A stretch of DNA of 64,000 nt from Prevotella sp. tc2-28 (GTDB lineage Bacteria > Bacteroidota > Bacteroidia > Bacteroidales > Bacteroidaceae): the NCBI RefSeq assembly GCF_900107705.1, contig NZ_FNRE01000001.1, positions 310,001 through 374,000 on the forward strand, written 5' to 3'. Below the pieces are notes generated by a model. The model did not search any database. It had not been told where the DNA came from and saw nothing but the letters and a program-made list of their open reading frames with translations. The translations under genes and the position numbers were made by a program. Below, piece by piece: positions 25,683 through 33,952 of the stretch. Position 1 is the stretch's first letter. Every line of letters begins with the position of its first letter.

Positions 25683-26333
25683 ATGAGTAAAATTATTCTT
25701 TTCTCGAATATCAAGGGCGGTGTGGGTAAGACCACGCTATGCGCCCACTTTGCGGAGTACCTTTCTATGAAGGGAGTCCCTGTTGTAGCCGTGGATGCCG
25801 ATATTCAGGCATCTTTGTCCAGACATCGTGAGCGTGAGGTGGAAGCAGACCCGGGGCAGACTATGCCCTGGGCCATCACCCGCCTCAATACACTTGATAG
25901 TAAGATAGTAAAAGCGGCTATGAATGAGTATAAAGAACAAGACGGCATTGTATTGACTGACTGTCCTGGCAACCTCAACGACAATAACCTCTCCATCCTC
26001 TATTCTATAGCCGACCTTATTGTCATTCCCATGTCCTACGATGTTGATACCATTGATGCGACAGGCATCTTTGTTTCCGTCATCAGCCAGAAGTCATCTG
26101 CCCGCTTGGTTTTCCTGCCCAACCGCATCAACACCACAGAAGGCAAGGCACATGAGCGTGAAATGAGAGATGAAACCATCTCTGTTCTTGGCCGGCTTGG
26201 AACGGTCACGCCGAGAATCAAGCAGAGCGTGGTCATCAAGCGATACTCCACACTCTACCCTCTTGACAAATACCAGTATGCTGCCGTTGAGCATGCTTTT
26301 GACAGAATCATTGAAATCATCAATCAACTATAA
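25683..26333 (+). CDS. ParA family ATPase
   Basis: A 216-residue member of the ParA/MinD group. The deviant Walker A motif NIKGGVGKTTL is near residues 9-19; DADIQASL and LTDCPGNLND mark the switch and Walker B regions. It is at the short end of the family (no N-terminal DNA-binding extension). It starts 26 bp after the HTH gene and is followed by a small protein that may be its partner. It may help maintain the element while excised, or position the transfer complex. Confidence 0.9.
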   Translation: MSKIILFSNIKGGVGKTTLCAHFAEYLSMKGVPVVAVDADIQASLSRHREREVEADPGQTMPWAITRLNTLDSKIVKAAMNEYKEQDGIVLTDCPGNLNDNNLSILYSIADLIVIPMSYDVDTIDATGIFVSVISQKSSARLVFLPNRINTTEGKAHEREMRDETISVLGRLGTVTPRIKQSVVIKRYSTLYPLDKYQYAAVEHAFDRIIEIINQL

Positions 26334-26336
26334 GAC

Positions 26337-26693
26337 ATGGAACAGAAAAAAGTTATAAACCCGTTGCTTTCAAAGAACGACAACGGAATCTCTCTTGCGG
26401 AGAGTGTCACAAAGATAACAGGTGTAAACGCTGAATCCAATGGTAATGCTGCAGCCTTCCGTAAGGAAAAGTCCGACTGGCATGCCGTTGGTTGGAAGAA
26501 GTTCACCGAAGGACTGGAGGACTATACCGGTGTTAAGGGGCAGGGTGCAGCAGTCTGGCTACCCACAGAGGTTAAGAAACAGATAGAGCAACTTCGTGCT
26601 AACTCGGAGCGAAACATCCCTATCCGTGCTCTGGCAGCGGCTATAATAGTAGCCTTCATGGAGGAACACAGGGAGGAACTCGGTAGCCTTTAA
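26337..26693 (+). CDS. Small protein after ParA, possible partition partner
   Basis: This 118-residue protein starts 4 bp after the ParA stop. It has a polar, low-complexity N-terminal half and a C-terminal half (WLPTEVKKQIEQLRANSER, then IPIRALAAAIIVAFMEEH) that looks like a short DNA-binding fold of the ribbon-helix-helix kind. I cannot assign a family. The tight spacing suggests that it works with ParA, in the place of a ParB-type centromere-binding protein. Confidence 0.65.
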   Translation: MEQKKVINPLLSKNDNGISLAESVTKITGVNAESNGNAAAFRKEKSDWHAVGWKKFTEGLEDYTGVKGQGAAVWLPTEVKKQIEQLRANSERNIPIRALAAAIIVAFMEEHREELGSL

Positions 26694-26753
26694 TCCTTAT
26701 ACCATTATATAATATAAAGTAACGCTTATATAATACAAAAGTGATTTTCTATT

Positions 26754-29700
26754 ATGATTGATAAGAAATACATTGACAAGGTTCTTGACGAGGTTGATCT
26801 GGCAGAAGTGGTGTCTGACTATGGTGTCAAGCTTCAGCTCAGAGGCCATACCGCAAAAGGATGCTGCCCTTTCCATCAGGAGGACACACCCTCGTTCCAC
26901 GTTGACACGGCCAAGAACCTATACCACTGTTTCGGATGTGGCAAGGGTGGCAACGTCATCAACTTTGTGATGGAACAGGACGGTCTCACTTTTCCCCTTG
27001 CTGTCAAGAAACTGCTGAAGGAGAAATTGCATATTGACTTGTCTGACTCAGATCTCCAGTCCACACCTGAAGAGGAAGAGCGATACAAGAAACTGGAGTC
27101 CATGCGCATTATCAATGAAAGGCTTTGCGCATTCTTCTGCCAGGAAATAGGGAAGGATACACCAGATGCCAAGTCGGCAAAGGCATATATGCTCAGCAGA
27201 TGGAACGAAGAGTATTGCAAGGAGAAGCATATCGGCTATGCTCCTGACAATTGGACATCCGTTATCGACTATGCAAAGAAAGAAGGCCTTAGTTTGAAAC
27301 TGATGCAGGAAATGGGCATTCTGAAACTGAGTGAGAAGACACACTCCGTCTACTGCGTCTATCGTAACCGCATCATGATTCCCATCCGTGACAGATATTC
27401 CCATATCGAGGGATTCACGGCAAGGGCGATAGACGACAAGTCGGATTGTAAGTATCTCAATTCTGCCGACAGCGATTTGTATTGCAAGTCCCGTTCCATC
27501 TTTGGAATCGACACTGCCATCAAGAAAGCACGGGGAGACAGAAAGCTTTACTTAGTAGAGGGGGCACCTGATGTGATGAAGCTACAGTCAGTTGGTATCT
27601 TCAATGCCATAGCCTCCCTTGGTGGCTCATGGACAGTCAATCAGTTCCAGAAACTGAAAGACTATCGTTTACAGGATTGCACGCTCTGTTTTATGCCAGA
27701 CTCAGATATTCCGAAAGACGGGGAAGAACTCGGTGCAGGCTTTTGTAACGTTATACGTAACGGAGCCCTTGCTATGCAGCAGGGTTTTACCGTCAGTGTC
27801 AGGGAGATACCCAATGACCTCAGCGTAGAACAGCCAAAGAAGATTGATCCCGATGAGTATTTCAGCGACAAGACCGACCTCAACAAATTGGAAGAAAGGG
27901 AGTTCTTGTTATGGGCATTTGAGAAGAAGTTCGATAAAAACGGGACTACTGAGGAAAAGCAGAAGGTTATCGATGAAACGTGCAATCTGCTCCTGTGTAT
28001 CAAGGATGAAGCCGTTTTGGAGCGATACATCACGGAACTGGCTAAGATGGACGGCAACAAGACCATCTGGCGACAGGCTTACAATTCCGCAAAGAAGCGC
28101 CAGCAGGAACGTATCTCTGAGAAGAATAAGGAAGGTGGCATTGACATGCTCCGTTCTTTCGGTTTTACCGTTCAGCATGGATGCTATTATGGTTTCAACA
28201 AAAACGGTGACGAAGTACAGTGGTCGAACTTCACATTGAAGCCGCTGTTTCATATTAAAGACGACATCCGACCTGTTCGATTATTTGAAATCGTAAACGA
28301 TGTAACAGGCAACAATAGGGAAATAATAGAGTTGGATATGGACGCTATGACCTCGGCAAGGGCATTCCGCAAAAAGCTGTTGGGTATAGGCAACTACACT
28401 TGGCTGGCAGGTGAGGATGCTCTGATACAACTACAACGGTATCTTGCCAGAGTTACAGAGACAGCTGTGGAAGTGAAACAACTTGGCTGGCAATCGCAGG
28501 GTTTCTTCTGCTTCTGTAATGGTGCGCAGGAAGAAGGCATCTGGAAACCGGTGGACGAACTTGGAATAGTCCGCTTGGCTTCTGGCAATTATTACCTTCC
28601 CGCTATGTCTCAGCTCTATAAGAACTCAACAGTATTATATACCAATGAGAAGAAGTATTGCCATCTTTCCTGCTCCAACATCTCATTGCACGACTATTTT
28701 GCCAAGATTATCGATGTATTCGGGGATAATGCAAAAGTTGGGATCGCCTTCTACATCGCTACGCTCTTTCGTGATATAGTCATGGACAAGACAGCATGTC
28801 TGCCTCTATTGAATATCTTCGGCCCGAAAGGTTCTGGTAAGACTGAACTGGCAGAAACGTTGATGTCGTTCTTCATGACTGGCAACGAGCCGCTGAATAT
28901 TGAGACGGCAACTGTTCCAGCCTTGGCTGATGCTGTAGCCAGCGTGAGTAACATGCTTGTCCATATCGATGAATACAAAAATGGTATCGACATAAAAAAG
29001 GTAGAGTTGATGAAGGACGCATGGGCAGGAATCGGACGCTATAGGATGAACATGGACAAGGATAAGAAGCGCGAACAATCGCACGTAGATTCCTGCATAA
29101 TACTGACAGGACAGGAAATTCCTACGGCAGACATCGCTTTGTTCTCCCGTCTTATATTCCTGACCTATGAGAAACAGCATCACACACTGGAAGAACGCGA
29201 TAAGTTCTCCGACTTGATGCAATACCGACAGATGGGAGCCACTCGTATTACATTGGAAATTCTCAAATTACGCCCTACATTCATTGCCGACTTCGACAAA
29301 GCATGGCAGAAGGCAAGAATTGACTTACATTCCCGTACTGCTGCATACAAAATCAATGATCGCATCGAAAAGAACTGGCTCTTTTCACTTTCGGCATTCC
29401 TGACAATTGAAACAGAGATAGATTGCCCATTCTGTTACGAAGAACTTCTGGGCATCTGTGCCAAAGGAGCCATCCGCCAGAATGAACTGATTTCAAGAAC
29501 AGATGAAGTTGCAGGCTTTTGGGACATCATCAGTAGTGCCCAACAGAAAGGAAGTTTTGTCAACGGTCAGGACTATGTTATCAAAACAAAGACGACAATT
29601 AAAACCTATGAGGCAAAAAACACTATAGACTTCAGTGCGCCGAAGGAAATTCTTATGATACGCAAAAATAGCATGCTGACCACCTATCGCCAGTTAGGTC

Positions 29701-30002
29701 GCCAGATTGATGAGCGAATGTTGCCTTCTGAGTCAATCCTTCACTACCTCCAAAACTCGCCTGAGTATTTTGGCATTTCGTTCTCGCCAGAGCGTTTCAA
29801 GCAGTTCAATGCCAATGGTCAGCCCATTCAGGAGTATGTTGAGAAAGAGAACAAGTACAAAACCGTTTATCAGCAAGACCGCCCACTCTGTTTTGATTAT
29901 CAGATGATTCGTGAAAAATTTGGTATCTGCCTTGATTCTATAGTTGGTGACCTGCCTGTAGAGAAAGAAACTAATGCAGAAGAGGAAGCACTTCCGTTCT
30001 GA
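26754..30002 (+). CDS. Primase-helicase: CHC2 zinc finger, TOPRIM and P-loop ATPase
   Basis: The 1082-residue protein has a DnaG-type CHC2 zinc finger at the start (ligands Cys38, His41, Cys59, Cys62), a TOPRIM-like primase core (YLVEGAPDVMKL and LCFMPDSD, about residues 265-330) and a C-terminal P-loop ATPase with Walker A GPKGSGKTE near residue 690. This combination suits a replication protein of a mobilisable element that primes and unwinds DNA after excision or transfer, as primases of NBU-type units do. It is 60 bp after the small partition-like gene. A repeat cluster lies right after its stop. Confidence 0.88.
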   Translation: MIDKKYIDKVLDEVDLAEVVSDYGVKLQLRGHTAKGCCPFHQEDTPSFHVDTAKNLYHCFGCGKGGNVINFVMEQDGLTFPLAVKKLLKEKLHIDLSDSDLQSTPEEEERYKKLESMRIINERLCAFFCQEIGKDTPDAKSAKAYMLSRWNEEYCKEKHIGYAPDNWTSVIDYAKKEGLSLKLMQEMGILKLSEKTHSVYCVYRNRIMIPIRDRYSHIEGFTARAIDDKSDCKYLNSADSDLYCKSRSIFGIDTAIKKARGDRKLYLVEGAPDVMKLQSVGIFNAIASLGGSWTVNQFQKLKDYRLQDCTLCFMPDSDIPKDGEELGAGFCNVIRNGALAMQQGFTVSVREIPNDLSVEQPKKIDPDEYFSDKTDLNKLEEREFLLWAFEKKFDKNGTTEEKQKVIDETCNLLLCIKDEAVLERYITELAKMDGNKTIWRQAYNSAKKRQQERISEKNKEGGIDMLRSFGFTVQHGCYYGFNKNGDEVQWSNFTLKPLFHIKDDIRPVRLFEIVNDVTGNNREIIELDMDAMTSARAFRKKLLGIGNYTWLAGEDALIQLQRYLARVTETAVEVKQLGWQSQGFFCFCNGAQEEGIWKPVDELGIVRLASGNYYLPAMSQLYKNSTVLYTNEKKYCHLSCSNISLHDYFAKIIDVFGDNAKVGIAFYIATLFRDIVMDKTACLPLLNIFGPKGSGKTELAETLMSFFMTGNEPLNIETATVPALADAVASVSNMLVHIDEYKNGIDIKKVELMKDAWAGIGRYRMNMDKDKKREQSHVDSCIILTGQEIPTADIALFSRLIFLTYEKQHHTLEERDKFSDLMQYRQMGATRITLEILKLRPTFIADFDKAWQKARIDLHSRTAAYKINDRIEKNWLFSLSAFLTIETEIDCPFCYEELLGICAKGAIRQNELISRTDEVAGFWDIISSAQQKGSFVNGQDYVIKTKTTIKTYEAKNTIDFSAPKEILMIRKNSMLTTYRQLGRQIDERMLPSESILHYLQNSPEYFGISFSPERFKQFNANGQPIQEYVEKENKYKTVYQQDRPLCFDYQMIREKFGICLDSIVGDLPVEKETNAEEEALPF

Positions 30003-30015
30003 CGCAGAAAAGCGG

Positions 30016-30236
30016 TGTAGCATATGTCGCATTTTGTGCATTGCTGATTATCAAGCAGATAGATAGCAAAATAATAGTAACAAATGTGTAGTGTCATGTA
30101 GCACAGATTGAGCAAGTTTACTTGTTTTGTAGCAGGATGTAGCAGAAACAAAAGGTATGATATATTAAAAGGAAAGTCAACAACTCTGTAAATCAAAGGA
30201 TTATGCTAATGTTTCTATTTGCTACATCTTGCTACA
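30016..30236. repeat. Cluster of TGTAGCA double repeats (candidate origin or partition site)
   Basis: Four related ~17-bp units occur in the gap after the primase gene: 30016-30031, 30087-30103, 30128-30144 (TGTAGCAGGATGTAGCA) and, inverted, 30220-30236 (TGCTACATCTTGCTACA). The last two differ at one of 17 positions when one is reversed. Each unit has two TGTAGC half sites about 10 bp apart. The gap from 30003 to 30329 is A/T-rich and holds no convincing gene. Confidence 0.6.
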
Positions 30237-30329
30237 CATTATTTGTTATACTCAACATGAAAAACGGAAATGGCTATCCTAATATCGTTAAATTCTGTAT
30301 CGTTTTTACTTTATCTCGCTCAAATTCAC

Positions 30330-30337
30330 TACCTTTG
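30330..30337 (+). promoter_or_regulatory. -7 box of the Crp/Fnr gene
   Basis: TACCTTTG matches TAnnTTTG and lies 19 nt before the ATG at 30357; a T-rich segment at 30303-30307 is in the -33 region. Confidence 0.6.
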
Positions 30338-30356
30338 CAACCAAATTCGGTGAAGT

Positions 30357-30953
30357 ATGGAACAGAAATTCGGGATAAATAGCATTGACATCAAGGTGCT
30401 GCGCGAGTTTTGCGAGCGCGAGGGCAAGGAGGTGACTTACCGTAAGGGCGACCAGCTGGAGCGCGAGGGCGACCCCGCACGATGGTTCGGCTTCGTCACC
30501 GAAGGGTGCTTCAAGTATGTAACGTATGGCATCAGCGACGATAGGGAGCATATCACATGGTTCTCGTTCGAGGGCGAGTTTGTGACCGATTATCCCGCCT
30601 GCCTCGACGGTCGTCCATCGCAGACTACGATCAAGGCGATGATGCCCAGCCGCATGCTCCGTGTCACGGGCGAACAAGTGATGCAGATGTACTGTCAGAA
30701 CATGGAGACGATGAAACTGCGCAGTGTTGTAGCCGAGCACCTACTCAATCAGAAACATGCCCGCTACCTCGACCTCCACCGCGCCACGGCCCGCGAGCGC
30801 TACGAATTGCTGCTACGTCGTTGTCCCGGCATCGTGCATCACCTTGCCTTGCAGGATCTCGCCTCTTTTCTCTGCGTCACGCCCAATTACCTGAGCACCA
30901 TCCGCAAGGATATCACGTCCGAAGCGAAAAATAGCACCACTTTCTTTAAGTAG
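30357..30953 (+). CDS. Crp/Fnr family transcriptional regulator
   Basis: The 198-residue protein has a cyclic-nucleotide-binding-like jelly roll (about 1-120, with YRKGDQLEREGDPARWFGFVTEG) and a C-terminal winged helix (LALQDLASFLCVTPNYLSTIRKDI). It has no Cys set for an iron-sulfur cluster and no clear cyclic-AMP residues, so the signal is unknown. The gene is notably richer in G+C than the island backbone around it, which suggests that the cargo came from another source. It converges on the response regulator and overlaps it by 8 bp. Confidence 0.88.
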   Translation: MEQKFGINSIDIKVLREFCEREGKEVTYRKGDQLEREGDPARWFGFVTEGCFKYVTYGISDDREHITWFSFEGEFVTDYPACLDGRPSQTTIKAMMPSRMLRVTGEQVMQMYCQNMETMKLRSVVAEHLLNQKHARYLDLHRATARERYELLLRRCPGIVHHLALQDLASFLCVTPNYLSTIRKDITSEAKNSTTFFK

Positions 30954-31632
30954 ATTCTATCACCTCCAACCTATACCCGCGCTTTTTAAGGGACACGATA
31001 GAGATGCTGGTGTCGGGTTCGAGCATCTTGCGAATATAGGTTATCTGGACGTTGAGGGCGAGGGAGTTGGCATAACTATCGTTTCCCCAGACGTGTTCCA
31101 GCAGATACGAACGCTCTACGGTCTGGCCGATATGCTGGGCTAAAATGGCCAGGATCTCCGACTGGCGGGCAGAGAGGTGTTGCACTGTTCCGGCATATTC
31201 AATCGTGGAGAGGTTGCTGTCGAAAATGGTCTGGCCGATGGTCATGCGCGATGGTAACGAAGCCTGGCGATGCTCGAAACGCTCTTTAATCTTGGCAATC
31301 AGTTCTTCGGGATAGAACGGTTTTGGGATGTAGTCATTGCCTTTCAGGTCGAACCCTTTCAGGCGGTCGGCCTTTTCCGTCCGGTCGGTAAGGAAGAAGA
31401 TAAGCACGTCACGGTCTTGCTCACGTATCTTTTGCGCCAACTCGAAGCCGTTCATCTCTGGCATATTGATGTCGAGTAGTACCAAATCGGGGCGGTTGGC
31501 AGCGTATATTTCCCATCCCGCACGTCCATTCTCAGCATAGTCCACTTCATAGTCCTCCACCTCCAGGAATTTCCTTAGCAACTCCGAGTTCTGGCGGTCA
31601 TCGTCAACGAGTAATATCCTAATCCTCTCCAT
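30946..31632 (-). CDS. Response regulator, OmpR type
   Basis: The 228-residue protein has a receiver domain with the acidic pocket Asp10-Asp12 and phospho-acceptor Asp54 (LVLLDINMPEMNG), and a winged-helix output domain (about 130-225, with NSLALNVQITYIRKMLE and VSLKKRGYRL). It resembles RprY-type regulators of Bacteroides. Its start overlaps the 3' end of the sensor kinase gene by 14 bp, so the two are made together. Likely targets are the GLPGLI/outer-membrane pair on the other side of the kinase. Confidence 0.92.
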   Translation of the reverse strand: MERIRILLVDDDRQNSELLRKFLEVEDYEVDYAENGRAGWEIYAANRPDLVLLDINMPEMNGFELAQKIREQDRDVLIFFLTDRTEKADRLKGFDLKGNDYIPKPFYPEELIAKIKERFEHRQASLPSRMTIGQTIFDSNLSTIEYAGTVQHLSARQSEILAILAQHIGQTVERSYLLEHVWGNDSYANSLALNVQITYIRKMLEPDTSISIVSLKKRGYRLEVIEST

Positions 31633-33115
31633 CTCTCTGCGGTATTACGATTGTAAATGTGGTGCCTTCACCCTCCGTGCTGTCAAAGCTGATATTGCCA
31701 CCGTGTGCCTCCACCAACAACTTCACATAACTCAGTCCAAGCCCAATGCCGGGGATGGCCTTGTCCTTTGCCGACTCGCTACGATAGAACTTGTCAAACA
31801 CATACCGCTGGTCGGCCTTTGCGATGCCGATACCATTGTCCGCCACGCAGATTTGCACCATCCCGTCCTCACGCATCCGGTAGTCTATCCTAATGGTCAC
31901 GGCCTCACGGGAGTATTTGATGGCATTCTCCAGCAGGTTGCAGACGATGTTTGCCAGGTGCATACGGTCGGCCCGTATCTCCAAATCGTCCTCGGCCACA
32001 ATCTCCATCCTCACATCCTTGTCCGAAGGGATATTCTGCTTATTGATACATTCCTCCATCAGTCCGCGCAACGCAAAGCGCGACTTTACCAGCGGAATCT
32101 TCTCTGAATCGCTGAACGTGATGTCACGCAGTTTCGAGAAATACGAAGTCAGGTTATCCAGTTCATTGTGCGAACTGTTCAATATCTTCTGCTTGCTCTC
32201 CCCGTCCTGCATCATCCGCTCGTTGCCCATAAACGACACACACATCTTCAGCGTCGATATAGGCCGTTTCAGTTCGTGAATCATCGTGTGCAGAAATTCC
32301 TGTCGGATAGCCTCGATGTGCCGTTGCTTGCGGATAGTCAGTATCTGATAGATCAGACAGAAGACAAGGAAGAACGAGAGCAGTATGGTAATCAGTAGTG
32401 TATAAGTCATTCGCCGGATGATAGGCGACATACCTATTGCAGTCTTTACCACGACCTGTTGCCCCTCAAAGATGTCGTAAGGGAACGAGACTGTCATCAC
32501 AGGTTGCCAGATGGAAGTATGTGGCAGCATTGACGGTTGCCACACCATTGTATCGGTTTTCGTGGTTGTGATGCTTTGTGCCATGATACCCTTTGAACGC
32601 AGAATGCTGTCGAGCCGCACCTTCTGGAAAGGCTGTTTGTGGTTGGCTATGAAGCGGTCAAGTGCGTCCACAACGTGAGTGGCTATGGTATCGTCAATGT
32701 TATTACACCTAAACTCAAATATTTCCATGTCATCATTACTATCCTGCAGATTATTACTCTGATGATTCGCAATGTAATCCAAAAAGTATGTCTGAGCATC
32801 TATGCCTTTAGGAATGGATGCAGATTTTTGCAGCGTGTCAAAAACATAAATATCATATGCCCATGCAGAGGCATGATTCTCATCCTTAATGTCGATTTTC
32901 CTGGATCGATTGCCATATAGCCTATTGGGGGCAGGCAATGCCTTTCTCATGGAAATATCTTCTTCCACACAGGCAGTAATAGTTGCGTATAGTTCACTTT
33001 CATATTCTTCGAGCGATAGCTGATAGCGACTATACATCCAATAGCCCTGCACAATGCTATAGGCTATGATGACACATATGGTCCAGCCATATATAAATTT
33101 GACTCTTCTTTCCAT
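31619..33115 (-). CDS. Sensor histidine kinase
   Basis: The 498-residue kinase has a transmembrane helix at the start, an extracytoplasmic sensor domain of about 200 residues, a second helix (near 235-260), and the kinase core: phospho-acceptor His near residue 280 (HTMIHELKRPISTL), N box (NLLENAIKY), G1 (VADNGIGIA) and G2 (GIGLGLSYVK). It resembles RprX. The -7 box TATCTTTG on the minus strand ends 4 nt before the start codon, so the mRNA is probably leaderless. A palindrome lies in the -33 region. Confidence 0.92.
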   Translation of the reverse strand: MERRVKFIYGWTICVIIAYSIVQGYWMYSRYQLSLEEYESELYATITACVEEDISMRKALPAPNRLYGNRSRKIDIKDENHASAWAYDIYVFDTLQKSASIPKGIDAQTYFLDYIANHQSNNLQDSNDDMEIFEFRCNNIDDTIATHVVDALDRFIANHKQPFQKVRLDSILRSKGIMAQSITTTKTDTMVWQPSMLPHTSIWQPVMTVSFPYDIFEGQQVVVKTAIGMSPIIRRMTYTLLITILLSFFLVFCLIYQILTIRKQRHIEAIRQEFLHTMIHELKRPISTLKMCVSFMGNERMMQDGESKQKILNSSHNELDNLTSYFSKLRDITFSDSEKIPLVKSRFALRGLMEECINKQNIPSDKDVRMEIVAEDDLEIRADRMHLANIVCNLLENAIKYSREAVTIRIDYRMREDGMVQICVADNGIGIAKADQRYVFDKFYRSESAKDKAIPGIGLGLSYVKLLVEAHGGNISFDSTEGEGTTFTIVIPQRDGED

Positions 33116-33119
33116 GCCG

Positions 33120-33154
33120 CAAAGATACTCAATTTATTCAGATTTCCATCTGAA
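33120..33154 (-). promoter_or_regulatory. Kinase promoter with palindrome at the -33 region
   Basis: The minus-strand -7 box is the complement of 33120-33127, 4 nt from the start codon. TTCAGAT (33137-33143) and ATCTGAA (33148-33154) form a perfect 7-bp dyad with a 4-nt centre where the -33 box should be. No TTTG is present there, which suggests that an activator, perhaps the neighbouring response regulator, helps this promoter. Confidence 0.5.
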
Positions 33155-33223
33155 TATGACCTAAAAAAACGAAACAGTAATAATTCAGTAATATTTATTT
33201 TCGATTGCATGCCATAATAACCC

Positions 33224-33231
33224 TATCTTTG
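33224..33231 (+). promoter_or_regulatory. -7 box of the GLPGLI/outer-membrane operon
   Basis: TATCTTTG lies 28 nt before the ATG at 33260. The promoter diverges from that of the kinase gene within the same 144-bp gap, so one regulator could serve both. Confidence 0.6.
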
Positions 33232-33259
33232 CACTCGAATTATCATCAAACTTGTCAAT

Positions 33260-33952
33260 ATGAGAAAAATATTATTGCCGTTGCTATTATTCCTTCCGAT
33301 GCTATGCCTTGCGCAAAGCATCGAAGTGAAGTACTCTGTTTATTCAAAACAGCGGAAGGCACAGATTGAGAAAATCATGAACAACGTAGCCAATCAAGGA
33401 CACAAAGGACTGCTTGCTGGTATTGAAGCGGAAAAAGAAGACTCCTTCTGTCTAGTTGTCAGAGATAGGCTTTCCTCTTATGTGCGTATAGAGCCAGAAG
33501 AGGATTTGAGTGATGACAGCGGCCCGAAGATAGTTCTTGTCAGTGGTGCTTTCAGCGAGGAAGAACATGCTGTGTACAAGGATATGACCAACCATACGAT
33601 GACAGAGGCGAAGGATTTGCTGGCTGAAACTTATATCGTGGAAACGCCTATCCCCAAATATGATTGGAAGGTAACTGCTGACAACAGGGATATTATGGGA
33701 CTGAAATGTTATCGGGCCACACTGAATGATACCATTACGGCATGGTTCTGCCCGGAAATACCCGTTAGCGATGGTCCCGATGTGTATGCTGGTCTGCCCG
33801 GTCTTATTCTGGATTTGGAGGATGAGCACTATATCTATCGTTGCATTGCTATTGATACCAACTCCCGTTCAGAGGTGGCAGCGAAGAAACGCGGAAAGAA
33901 AGTATCAACAGAACGCTTTGAAGAACTGAGGAAACAGATGCTCGACAGGTAA
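33260..33952 (+). CDS. GLPGLI family exported protein
   Basis: The 230-residue protein has a signal peptide (MRKILLPLLLFLPMLCLAQ) and the family signature YAGLPGLILDLE at about residues 176-187, preceded by the usual ITAWFCPEIPVSDGP segment. GLPGLI proteins are periplasmic or surface proteins of unknown role found in Bacteroidetes, often beside an outer-membrane barrel gene, as here. The stop codon overlaps the start of that barrel gene by one base (TAATG), which implies coupled translation. Confidence 0.9.
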   Translation: MRKILLPLLLFLPMLCLAQSIEVKYSVYSKQRKAQIEKIMNNVANQGHKGLLAGIEAEKEDSFCLVVRDRLSSYVRIEPEEDLSDDSGPKIVLVSGAFSEEEHAVYKDMTNHTMTEAKDLLAETYIVETPIPKYDWKVTADNRDIMGLKCYRATLNDTITAWFCPEIPVSDGPDVYAGLPGLILDLEDEHYIYRCIAIDTNSRSEVAAKKRGKKVSTERFEELRKQMLDR

